Shown piece after piece: positions 15,001-19,993 of a stretch of 41,914 nt of DNA. The stretch's first letter is position 1, and each line of letters starts with the position of its first letter. A program made the translations under genes and the position numbers. The notes below the pieces were generated by a model, which had not been told where the DNA came from, did not search any database, and saw only the letters and a program-made list of their open reading frames with translations. This DNA is from a virus. The DNA lies in the IMG/VR virus record IMGVR_UViG_3300018421_007524, positions 1-41,914 of that record; one strand, given 5' to 3'.

Positions 15001-15400
15001 GATTGTAACATCTACATATATTGGAGATGGTTCTTCAAATCAATTTATACTTGATTTTGTAGCTAATTCAGTAAATGAATTTGAAGTTTTTGTTGCAGGC
15101 AGAAGATTAAGGAAAACAACATTGCAATCCTACCAACTTGAAACTGAAAATAGAGATAAGTATGCTAGTATAGGAGAAGAAGTTAGCCAAGACTCTAATG
15201 AAGGAGACATAACGTTACCAGCAGAATTTGTTTTAGATAATAATACTTTAGTATTATTAGATACTCCATTAGAGCAGCAAAAAATATTTGTTGTTCGCAG
15301 GTTAGGAAAAATTTGGAATGATGAAGGCAAAACGCTTGCAGAAAGCGAAAATGGTTTAGCAAAATTTATTAGAGCGTTTACGGTAGAATTACCAAGATAA
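2..15400 (+). CDS. Giant mosaic virion structural protein (5' end outside window)
   Basis: The frame is open from base 2. The first in-window start is a GTG at 20, but no stop separates it from the edge, so the true start probably lies upstream; from that GTG the protein is 5126 aa. It is a mosaic of small beta-rich modules. Units of the type V-x-V-N..L....DY recur (about nt 1080-1210, 1780-1900, 13195-13310, 14527-14650). CBM5/12-like W..Y..GdiV.Y...Y segments lie near nt 3520-3640, 4290-4420, 6165-6260 and 8660-8800. FG-GAP-like segments with VGAP motifs lie near nt 5910-6140 and 8900-9260. Two NPGxGY..PP glycine-rich segments lie near nt 10770-10975 and 11877-12110. A DGsTTV.EL unit occurs at about nt 12640-12900 and again at 14176-14420. 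The order before three fibre genes suggests a baseplate or tail-fibre-associated virion component. No enzyme motif or transmembrane segment was recognised. The structural role is inferred from composition and context. Confidence 0.85.
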   Translation, partial: NQENLAVSGSFVDDVVVPFDDISFDEYPFSEALGFPSTKDYILINRGSQDGNLWSRYNRWFHKDVVEQSIKLTKQEKTIDQTSRASRPIIEFEKGLKLFNFGTANKKNIDLIDNFTKDIFSNIEGTTGYNIDGIDLSEGMRVLFAADTDVNVKGKIYTINFVTINNVKQITLREPADSSPLQDETVLVRFGNTYRGKFFYFTNNTWKECQEKVKVNQAPLFAMFDETDQPLEDLNYYPSSQFTGNKIFSYLESTGTVDNELGIALSYQSIENVGDITFRFDLVNDSFYYTNSANQVLQYFTKFGLLRKYLDRTTYEYLNGYEKHVGDSKQFVMRQYVANGISSQFEVDVYSNARFINDVKVKVFLNNKFLQENVDYMLEIVNNEKLFVNLNSVPTKDSVIVLKTHSSVVKNNRQGFYEIPYNLERNPNNDLLENFTLGEINEHISSIIENLPNFRGDFPGISNLRDLGKVVQFGTKFITHTAPTNFYLYHILDDDNNVFKAIDYARQEYGKFKRNFLETAESLGFEGNDRIHLDKILAAIAIDKGKETVWTISDTLPFLNSIVSTFVIEDPDQTYFALRQPYDLNTDSLRAVNVYINYKQLLYGIDYTFNDEGFLVLTATKEVDDIVEVVEYDTTIGNFVPPTPTKLGLYPSFIPEFLLDYKENTAEKVGPYKVYGTIANQPTQNQKLGWFYPVFTSKEKADAYNLENNGISSSLLLELKGNSLPLFVPNNFVNAGQDTIEYEEFTLGNAYIQGHDGSKTIVFKDYRDNLIIELERRIYNNLKINYDEELFNIHDFIPGLFRTTGITKAQLNKSLLPSFLEWVRLVGLDYTENTYLDINNTFTFNYNFSNYLNNTRIEIGYWRELYKFVFDTDKPHIAPWEMLGIYKKPSWWDQQYGPGPYTKNNTILWSDLEQGIVRNPKFVVKTKYIRPGLQNMIPVDEFGNLLSPNDSKVALNIQGINVRNSFKFGDGGPIESSWKNTSDYIFALMKAFILCKPAKFFGTGFDRSKQKKNLLGQIIYSQNTIGNFIQLGSVELPTKENLSKGILNYIIAYIEQTYKSITQYQYNIQNLKNQLSFKVGGYTEKEKFKLLLDSRTPLNQGNVFIPEENYNVILNKSFPIDEIKYSGVIVEKRVAGYLIKGYDLTSPYFTYYQSYSLSNDPSVNVGGVSESYAIWDSNTQYAQGSIISYQNVYYRVLETHVTNTTFNLELYQKLPSLPAKGGINAFFRNKFREYPTTVEYGVIFSNYQEVVDFLLGYGKYLEELGFVYNYFDTNEYNVYDWSNMAKKFLFWVTQNWDYNSFITLSPSAKQLQFNAKDKTVDNIFNTFGGISIFGANGKILSATDLRINKSTDNIFTIESTLDSNGIYALRIPLITYEHAVIIDNKTVFNDIIYDPAPGYRQERIKVLGYKTANWAGSLVIPGFLYDDATINDWTQYKDYNLGDIVKYKEYYYAANNKIVGTDVFVFTDWKKLDNKPAAGLYPNFDYQINQFADFYDLDSDNFDSNKQKLAQHLIGYQKRKYLENIINDDVSQYKFYQGMILEKGSKNSLNKLFDSLASSNKDSLEFYEEWGIQDGQYGLSSGFDEIEVILDETKFKLTPQPILLTDKIAGNETDFIYRIKSGDIYVKPADYNNNPFPVKKFTTGYVKNAGYVNPADVDNLFGTYDGLLDLDITDIKEDSFIWIGNFNKDWSVFQYTQVENELTGYTVDDKNVTVILTFQKTVVGISKDDIIGIYKIQKELFDVEDSSRLVTIEESQLNGFFKVVDVYLNRVIVKISESLLGVIASEKYENCFGIVTEFKQVRVKSPNEINNVSNEFVSLGQKFWIDNIQDDNWGVVVKENNYDVGSVISNLEPGVQYFEFLATVDFTYTFAWSADKLVLGSIFIDDTATSGIQTLSPITTQSGEYIIGGIFSKIYVRLASASKILRFSIKRSDFVGTIPDYDYVAKGGRDKKTAINVNFNKMYIVDNELNFGYSLSADFRNTFLAVGAPNDGDGKVYIYSRGSETGQFQLLDTIEPPDGYADTGQKFGSSVSFSEDSKYLIVGAPNATNVRTLYKGDYSIYQDYAIGNVASYNGAYWEASVEIKGTAEGSLFDSFTNYNDLLYSLNLDEYGSEEIPFLIAGNYPFTQITTDHFLVRVTFDVYQGIAPGDGIYLHWNTLTNANQTQIQLVDRQPFNGTIPYLNKTYLDQEHVVYEKVQLILYVSTTTNIPQVGDVVTTGSGSATVVYSLFVDGATTIYVNLVSGQFVDDDSLFIDGIDFVGEFVLLATNDDTNTTGILGGLVMIQTATDYFVGDTNEDTGRGLVVRDVINTPTGNNSFYYNILDYKTSVTDSNNTDHSLIGQLSQQGFPGPGGSTAAILSNFYYVRAPKSLTDTLNSGDLVSVYFNNLKDTVTTLVTNNLITVLTGEVLTQQNTGATLIVFEGVINSNQIKVTNVIGTFNTNDILIGSQSGNLGARPNSTLILDNLVEPTDIEIPYSLINRSAPVYDLWDGYIEYINTFFLGGNPFEPLPRYRYNPTLGTIADYNQGQIVEDVTTGAQAEVMYYQRNLNNVRIYVKNITGNWSKGDLFGNNAEIKMLEVDNPPQYDAYGRADIYTVQRILGQVQAISLGYAPADIGKLIVFESGGNLAVPSNPYLKGEEYWIFSNEDVQGIPTSTLPPSATNLDWQEIFKLEANSTGAASGFYNEGLTYIYRRFGTNVEFIHALLDPNRTNQGKFGSNVKVTYQNDLYRLFSSTKRYNKLWTQPAGDFQNVIPIATGIQIYRTYDNGLLVDVNLIWNKDSVTIFSITGIDNIDNTFFTSIGIDGNTSSLETYIKTVGIKLTESDEIIQYYAGDFKGEFSYSSVGDQSFTDSWFEILKEAYGKIIFVKYGVENNLQYSWDYAKNQLFKGSFVAENDYRYGDIVYLVTNGLGTLYQAITNVESGQFNINQWTKLDSLIDYTGQIPNDTVFKVLDDINADSAIPDIDILTGFGKRFDVSDNGEVLITTAEYLNEPNVVSIYRNNNGFYQWSQNIVAPDEEIEFGKSISINEDGSIIVIGAPLDDRKRINQGIVFVYHQLNGKFELLTELYSPQNEYGELYGTTVCVSGNSLIVGAVNAEAYEYVDIDNGNTIFDNGFTRFKTLYQEGVDADNQFFKFEVTNTGVVYTYEKIGNFYVFADTLRYETSFSPVIEFSKYVICKNNHVYTGLPLVASNPNYFGTVISYRKSSDIYKRIRQQKSTVDLQKIKKMFLYNKKTNRKLVDLDYIDPLQGKIPGPAEENLKFKTYYDPANYNVTDGRTNVVLNPNEVWTTKNVGQLWWDLTNAKFYYPYQEDITYSTNFWSAIFLTNTIDVYEWVSSELSPTQWDALAGTEEGITLGISGKSRYGNAVYSYSRVYDSIKQNFKNKYFFWVKDKRIVPNIDSRTLSAYDVSKLIANPKNEGYKFVALVTSDSFTVYNCDNLLNDKDVVLNIQWYKDVNQNLNLHTQYQIITDGLETSIPNLNIESKWIDSLVGYDIAGRAVPDIKVSEKYRYGILNSPRQSFFKNREEALKQFFVRINRICKENLIADLKNLYRLASQENYPSTVTRLYDTAVDTALELNLLGVAKASQAVLDIVVRDGVVINIIVANPGRGYLVPPTFTIYGGGQDLELEIQLNAVGTINAVNIINGGSGFTSNSYIEVRKFTVLVITDETIQGKWALYERNSNASRWDRIRSQAYNTNLYWDYIDWYATGYSSNTFVNYTVDYVYEIETKDPVIGEIVKVNFVGAGNWVLYKKVSNDKDFLLDNYTIVAKQNGTIQFGSGLYSTTNELSSFDGETYDAKFYDSIPSTETRIIISTIKNDIFIDELLVEWNKLFFASLRYILTEQSRVDWLFKTSFVKAKHNAGELREDITFNNDNLSSYEDYFNEVKPFKAKIREYVSSYEKLEAIPGLVGDFDLSPKINKVTNRIDTYKVTVFNNNIIGAGNILTYPDRMWIDTIGFELMSVTIADPGKGYESAPKLSVVGGGGSGAEVEARLGIEGKIAAIVVINPGKGYISPPTIVISGTLGESGTDARLLAVIGNGLPRSIKTAIKFDRYTRYNSSLNRNRTETFIGSGSKYIFDLKWPINLDTTTLSIKINNVELLRSEYEYENIEEKTEEYVRKIGRIILVEAAEINSTVIISYQIDLALFNAVDRINYGYTASATGFGRELNQLMDGIDYGGVEVKSFDFGAASGWDIDPYATGYYDIYDTTFDDVIINTDGSTTVIELDKPLETDIVYNLYKNGVRLDDPNFESNPELVKNPNAVIESIIGDGETKELFLQDWGIFVDDDDQIILRKATSDGSFVPSNVQLDTELIGGNLNYSNAKGIAADDINVDGDGFFTLANSKGPEELLPGLVLDTLDIKVFERSVGGLGKISSRNYFGDGILDTFAIGEDFRSVNEIFVKVNNLSNYINLDYKIQDGNVIFNTPPINKSFISIIGFDLSGQNILDYDTIIGNGIDTEFNLNIIWSENINSMAVVDYVDVDHVITQGDNNQVVLKLGSAIPNGKILKYALFIGQNKLYSSVFVDEFIKGDENTFQLTQTPFFLEPLEWFTIVSVNDEVLTSGYSEKFYVTAQREYRLKLYQVPVTSLKREHIRVFLNNKELTFLQQWNLLSTGLFVEEGSEYDQIGSLITLVDGVGNVGDQLDVYIVGLKSDTVSGGEYRFGYFDNNEFIKTPDTLYIDRVLNPNDVVRVIQFSNHDLLNMRKSTFDVVERTPLSQGNIPSEIVIIVDGITTVFELTAELELGEKYKVILNNIRIDDPVFNTILPTTNPNAKVKTIEGSGQTQININDFNIELEIGDVIKISNVNAVIEFDGNTADWYEYRMLKLGLVPLASKAIDDQYTWVVKNNTLLTPSIDYKLNDARDKVKIISGLQENDRVEVIHFGNNNFQDKFGFRQFKDILNRTQYHVLANSNTLKLTQELNWFDKDIYISDQNLLPTPAVQNIVPGVMFIDNERIEYFIKQDNKITQVRRGTLGTGVKDTYPVGTKITNQSKDTVIPYKDEIVTSTYIGDGSSNQFILDFVANSVNEFEVFVAGRRLRKTTLQSYQLETENRDKYASIGEEVSQDSNEGDITLPAEFVLDNNTLVLLDTPLEQQKIFVVRRLGKIWNDEGKTLAESENGLAKFIRAFTVELPR

Positions 15401-15403
15401 ATA
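15396..15403 (+). promoter_or_regulatory. Late-promoter-like element GATAAATA
   Basis: GATAAATA overlaps the stop codon of the giant gene and lies 15 bp before the ATG at 15419. It matches the NATAAATA form known for late promoters of T4-like phages. A start about 6-8 bases downstream would leave a very short leader, as is common for T4 late genes. A single 8-mer in A+T-rich DNA is weak evidence. Confidence 0.35.
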
Positions 15404-15418
15404 TATTTGGGATATAAA

Positions 15419-16033
15419 ATGACAGATAAAATACAAGATAAAAACGGTGTGCTAATACAAGGGTTTATTAAAATTTTTGACCCTGAGTCAAATGATATAT
15501 TTGTAGAAAAAAGAAATGCAATTCATTATGAGAATATGAGTGTTGCACTGGCAAAGAGTATTGGTAATGCAGGCAATGGATGGATTTATGAAATGGATTT
15601 TGGTAATGGGGGTACAATTGTTGATCCTACAGGAATAATTACTTACTTGACTCCTAATAATGTTGGTACTAACGCAGCATTATACAATAAAACTTACTCA
15701 AAAGTAGTTGATGATAGAAGTATTAATAATACCGATCCAATAAGAAACAAACTTGAAATTAGACACGTAAGTGGCACGAATTATTCAGATGTTCTAATAA
15801 CTTGTTTATTAGATTATGGAGAACCTTCTAATCAAGATGCATTTGATACAGCATCAGATGCTAATAGTTTATATGTTTTTGATGAGTTAGGTTTGAAAAG
15901 TTGGGACTCAAATGGCGAAGGTAAACTTTTAACGCATGTAGTCTTCCATCCAGTTCAAAAAAGCTTAAATAGATTAATACAGATAGATTACACTGTAAGA
16001 GTTCAAAGTTTATCTGGAATAATAGAAGGATAA
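15419..16033 (+). CDS. Virion-associated protein of unknown function
   Basis: The product is 204 aa from ATG 15419 (MTDKIQDKNG). A TTG four codons upstream (15407) is also in frame, but ATG is preferred because it follows the late-promoter-like site by a normal short leader. The protein has no signal peptide, membrane segment or known catalytic motif. It is acidic and Asn/Asp-rich, with a compact beta-like pattern (GFIKIFDPESNDIFVEKRNA near the N-terminus) and a C-terminal run containing HVVFHPVQKSLNRLIQIDY. It lies between the giant virion protein and the fibre genes, so it is likely a small baseplate or fibre-attachment component. That role rests on position alone. Confidence 0.7.
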   Translation: MTDKIQDKNGVLIQGFIKIFDPESNDIFVEKRNAIHYENMSVALAKSIGNAGNGWIYEMDFGNGGTIVDPTGIITYLTPNNVGTNAALYNKTYSKVVDDRSINNTDPIRNKLEIRHVSGTNYSDVLITCLLDYGEPSNQDAFDTASDANSLYVFDELGLKSWDSNGEGKLLTHVVFHPVQKSLNRLIQIDYTVRVQSLSGIIEG

Positions 16034-16036
16034 TAA

Positions 16037-18052
16037 ATGGCATATACAATACCTTACACGGACGAAGCTAATAAAGGCACAATTAACGTTGAAGACAATA
16101 CAATTAATCAACAAACCAGTGTCAAATTGCCAGGAAGAAACACAACTGCGTATGGTACAGCAATTGCAGAAAATTTTTTACATTTATTAGAAAATTTTTC
16201 TGCAACATCAGCGCCTTCGAATCCAGTTGAAGGACAGTTATGGTATGATTCTACTTTAGGAGTAGAACAATTAAAAGTATTTGATGGAACAAATTGGGTT
16301 TCAGCTGGAGGATTAAAGAAAGCACAAACTGCACCTGAAGCAAATCAAAGTTTATTAGGCGATTTATGGGTAGATACTGATAATCAACAGCTTTATCTAT
16401 TCAGCGGAAGCGGTTGGGTTTTAGTAGGCCCAGAATTCAGCCAAGGACTTGTTACAGGTGTTACTGCAGATATTGTTGTAGGAACTGATGATCAAAATTA
16501 CAGTATTTTGTTAGTACAAATTGCTGCAAATACAATGGCAATAGTTAGTACAAATTCTTTTACTCCTAAAATAAAAATTCCTGGGTTTACAGTAATTAAT
16601 CCAGGTTTTAATTTAAGCGCAAACAACATTTCAGGTTCAGGTGTTTCTAAATATTATGGTATTGCTGAAAAAGCTGAAAATTTGATTGTTAATAATAACA
16701 CTGTTGCTGCAGGAAATTTTTTAAGAGGTGACACAACTAGTAATACAAGTTATCCAATTAATATTAGGAATAACGTAGGAATAAACTATGGTATTAATGC
16801 AGAATTAAATATCGGAGTTTCGGGTAATACCGGGGTTATACAACACAATGTGGCAGGGTCAAGTATTGATGTAAAAGTTAAAAATGATGGATTGTCTCAG
16901 ACTGTTATAAGAATAGATAGTGATTTACAAGTTGGAATTAATAATTTAGCTCCTGCAGAAGCATTGGATGTAACAGGAAATATACTATCCAGTGGAACTG
17001 TTTCGTCAAATAGTACAGAAAATGCAATTAGTTTAAATTCAGGAGCAATAAAAACATTAGGAGGTCTTTCTGTAAGTCAAGATGTATATATTGGAGGTAA
17101 ATTAACTGTTTTAGCAGAAACAAAAACTAATAATGTAGTACCTGATCAAAGTAATTTTAGAGATGTAGGAGCAAAAACTTTACCATATGCAAATATATAT
17201 GCAACAAAATTTGTAGGAAATTTAGAAGGTAATGTAAGCGGAACAGTAAGTGGAAGGGCCGGATCTGCTGACAAGCTTACTTCTCCTACTACTTTTAGGA
17301 TAACCGGAGATGTAAGTGCAGATGATATTGTTTTTGATGGGCAAACTGGCACCAGTATAAAAAACTTTCAAACTACAATATCAAATGAAATTGTTGCAAC
17401 TAAGCCTAATATTTTAGTTTCTCAAGCAGATGACGAATTTTTGTTTAACAGAGTTACTGGTAATACTGGATTAAAAAAGATTTCAAGACAAAATTTATTA
17501 GCAGCCGTTCCAATACTGCCAGTAGGTTCTATTGTACCATATGCTGGATTATCTGCTCCTGTTAATTGGTTGTTGTGTGATGGTGCGGAAGTTTTAATTT
17601 CTGATTATACTGCTTTATTTGACATAATTGGAAGAACATATAAGGCTATACCGCAAACAGGGTACTTTGCTTTACCTGATTTGAGAGGTAGATTTGCTTT
17701 AGGTGCTGACAATATGGGAGGTAATAGTGCAAATATTAATACCACAATAGCAGCAGATACAATTGGTGCAGTTGGCGGAGCTTCGTCAGTTACACTTCAA
17801 AAAAATAACTTACCAGACCATAAACATAATTTACGAGGTGATAGTGGAGATCAGTATTATGCTGTAAGAGATTTGCCAGGTACTCCTAATGATTTAGAAG
17901 CTGTATTGTATGATGCACCTACAGCAACTGGTGCAGGGCAAGCTTTGCCAAATAGTGGTAGTATTTTGACGGATACTGCTTTAGCTCAACCGTTTGATGT
18001 AATCAACCCGTTTTTAACAATGAATTACATAATTTATGCTGGACAAGGATAA
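16037..18052 (+). CDS. Tail fibre-like protein with C-terminal phage tail-collar domain
   Basis: The product is 671 aa. The start at ATG 16037 follows AGAAGGA at 16024-16030 and lies 3 bp after the previous stop. Residues about 1-140 form a domain shared with the next two genes: ENFLHLLENF, then GQLWYD...LKVFDGT.W, then GDLWVD....LYLFSG.GWVLVGP. The middle is a low-complexity beta-rich stalk typical of fibres, with NVSGTVSGRAGSADKL. From about residue 494, PVGSIVPYAGLSAP..WLLCDG followed by YFALPDLRGRFALG matches the phage tail-collar domain (Pfam PF07484), and the later HKHN fits the His-rich tip seen in such fibres. The likely role is receptor contact or baseplate-attached fibre in the virion. 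The collar assignment is strong, but the exact fibre type is not determined. Confidence 0.88.
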   Translation: MAYTIPYTDEANKGTINVEDNTINQQTSVKLPGRNTTAYGTAIAENFLHLLENFSATSAPSNPVEGQLWYDSTLGVEQLKVFDGTNWVSAGGLKKAQTAPEANQSLLGDLWVDTDNQQLYLFSGSGWVLVGPEFSQGLVTGVTADIVVGTDDQNYSILLVQIAANTMAIVSTNSFTPKIKIPGFTVINPGFNLSANNISGSGVSKYYGIAEKAENLIVNNNTVAAGNFLRGDTTSNTSYPINIRNNVGINYGINAELNIGVSGNTGVIQHNVAGSSIDVKVKNDGLSQTVIRIDSDLQVGINNLAPAEALDVTGNILSSGTVSSNSTENAISLNSGAIKTLGGLSVSQDVYIGGKLTVLAETKTNNVVPDQSNFRDVGAKTLPYANIYATKFVGNLEGNVSGTVSGRAGSADKLTSPTTFRITGDVSADDIVFDGQTGTSIKNFQTTISNEIVATKPNILVSQADDEFLFNRVTGNTGLKKISRQNLLAAVPILPVGSIVPYAGLSAPVNWLLCDGAEVLISDYTALFDIIGRTYKAIPQTGYFALPDLRGRFALGADNMGGNSANINTTIAADTIGAVGGASSVTLQKNNLPDHKHNLRGDSGDQYYAVRDLPGTPNDLEAVLYDAPTATGAGQALPNSGSILTDTALAQPFDVINPFLTMNYIIYAGQG

Positions 18053-18055
18053 TCA

Positions 18056-19978
18056 ATGAGTTATAGGATAAACAGAACTGATGGCGAATTAATTGTTGAC
18101 TTAACAGATGGTATTGTTGATGAAACAACAACAGATTTGACATTAATTGGAAAAAATTACAAAGGCTTTGGAGAATTTTTAAATGAAAATTTTGTAAAAT
18201 TACTAGAAAATTTTGCATCAACTTCTAATCCTACAAATCCTCTTACAGGTCAATTATGGTATGACAAACAAGATCAAAAATTGAAAGTTTTTGACGGAAC
18301 ACAATTTCGCTCAGCTAGCGGAACAATAGTAAATAGTTCGCAACCTACAAATTTAATTGCAGGAGATATTTGGATTGATAATGAAAATAATAGATTATAT
18401 CTCTTTGATGGAACGGATTTAACTTTAGTAGGGCCAACATATAATGCAGGGCAAGGGAAAACTGGTTTTGAAACTGATACACAAGTTGATACTAATAATA
18501 TAACGCATGTTATTTTAAAACTCTTTATAGGTGGTCAACTTTATGGTGTATATTCCCCCGAGACATTTATTGTTCCTATAAATTTTGCAATACCAGGGTA
18601 TTCTACTGATCCTGATGATATAGAATTTCCACCAAGACAAAAATTGTATAAAGGATTTAATGTTGCACGTGGCAGCGATGAATCAGGCACTTCTGGATTT
18701 TGGTATAACGGCACTGCTACAAGTGCAAAAGGCTTAATAGACGATGTTGGTAATATTAAAACTGCTGAAAATTTTATGGCAAGCGACGGAAATGCTACTA
18801 CAATCGGAAGTCTTAAAATTAAAAATAGTGCAGGGTTAAGTGTAGGTGTTGGAGACAGTGAATATGTGGTTTTAAAAGTAACTGGTAACACAAGTATTTT
18901 AGAATGTCAACAAATAAATGCTGATTTTGCCTTAAGAGTAAGGCAAGGTAGTTCATTTATTAATCCAATTTATGTTGATGCATCGTCTGGAAATATGGGT
19001 GTGTATACAACTGCTCCTACGCATACTTTGGATGTAAATGGAGATATGCAAGTAAGAGGATCATTATATGTCCAAGGTGATTCTGCATTTATTAACACAA
19101 CCACATTGCGAGTATTAGATAAAAATATTGAATTGGGCTTGTTAGACGATAGCACAGAAGGTGACGATGTAACTGCAGACGGTGGCGGAATTATTTTAAG
19201 AAGTAGTAATTCATCTAAAGATTTAATATGGAACAGAAGTTATGCTGCATGGTCTAGTAATCAAAACTTTAATTTAACAACTACTCCAGTTAACAGTCAG
19301 CCATGCTTTATGATAGACGGAACTAAAATTTTAGATAAAGATGAGCTTAATGTAAGATACGCTTTTAGTTTAGAAAGAGTCGGTGTACTGTCAGAATTAA
19401 CAATTGATGATTTATATTTTGACGGTAATAGTATACAAAGAATAAATGGCACCGGACTTTATATAAATGTAGGAGGTCCTGTAACACTTAATAATTTAAA
19501 TATAACCGGACTTGCAACCCCAGTAGATTTAACTGATGCCACACATAAGGATTATGTAGATACTTTAGTAAATTCACAACAGTTAACTTTTCAAATAGAT
19601 GCAACGGGTTTAACCGATCCTAATGATATATCAATTGGTGATGGACCAATTAATTCTATTAGAAGTTTGATTGAATTGTTAAGACCTGCTAGTACTGTAG
19701 AAGCTGGAACTGTAGCAAAAATACTAGTTACATCATATGATTCGGCTACAGTTCAAAATATACCAGTTACCGTAGCAACTAATAATACAGGAACTTTACA
19801 AATTAGTTATATTCCAGTTAGAGACCAATTAGGAACTGGAATTGAAGCAGTTGTCCAAGATATTGCAGCAAATAGTGATACTTCAGGGACTGTGCAATTA
19901 ATCGTGGTTCGTTATATATATGAATTTAACGCACAAGCAAACATTTGGACGTATGTAACAAGGACAATATTTAATTAA
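18056..19978 (+). CDS. Tail fibre-like protein, paralog 2
   Basis: The product is 640 aa. The ATG at 18056 is 3 bp after the previous stop, with GGACAAGGA upstream inside the preceding gene. The N-terminal domain of about 140 aa is clearly related to its neighbours: NENFVKLLENF, GQLWYD...LKVFDGT, GDIWIDNENNRLYLFDG, LVGP. A beta-rich shaft follows, with VNGDMQVRGSLYVQGDSAFI and then DKNIELGL, a pattern common in marine T4-like fibre proteins. DATHKDYVD near residue 500 is another recurrent fibre motif. There is no collar domain and no recognisable intramolecular chaperone at the C-terminus. It is probably a different segment or alternative fibre, built on the same attachment domain as the upstream protein. 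Confidence 0.82.
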   Translation: MSYRINRTDGELIVDLTDGIVDETTTDLTLIGKNYKGFGEFLNENFVKLLENFASTSNPTNPLTGQLWYDKQDQKLKVFDGTQFRSASGTIVNSSQPTNLIAGDIWIDNENNRLYLFDGTDLTLVGPTYNAGQGKTGFETDTQVDTNNITHVILKLFIGGQLYGVYSPETFIVPINFAIPGYSTDPDDIEFPPRQKLYKGFNVARGSDESGTSGFWYNGTATSAKGLIDDVGNIKTAENFMASDGNATTIGSLKIKNSAGLSVGVGDSEYVVLKVTGNTSILECQQINADFALRVRQGSSFINPIYVDASSGNMGVYTTAPTHTLDVNGDMQVRGSLYVQGDSAFINTTTLRVLDKNIELGLLDDSTEGDDVTADGGGIILRSSNSSKDLIWNRSYAAWSSNQNFNLTTTPVNSQPCFMIDGTKILDKDELNVRYAFSLERVGVLSELTIDDLYFDGNSIQRINGTGLYINVGGPVTLNNLNITGLATPVDLTDATHKDYVDTLVNSQQLTFQIDATGLTDPNDISIGDGPINSIRSLIELLRPASTVEAGTVAKILVTSYDSATVQNIPVTVATNNTGTLQISYIPVRDQLGTGIEAVVQDIAANSDTSGTVQLIVVRYIYEFNAQANIWTYVTRTIFN

Positions 19979-19993
19979 AGGAGAGGTGTCAAA

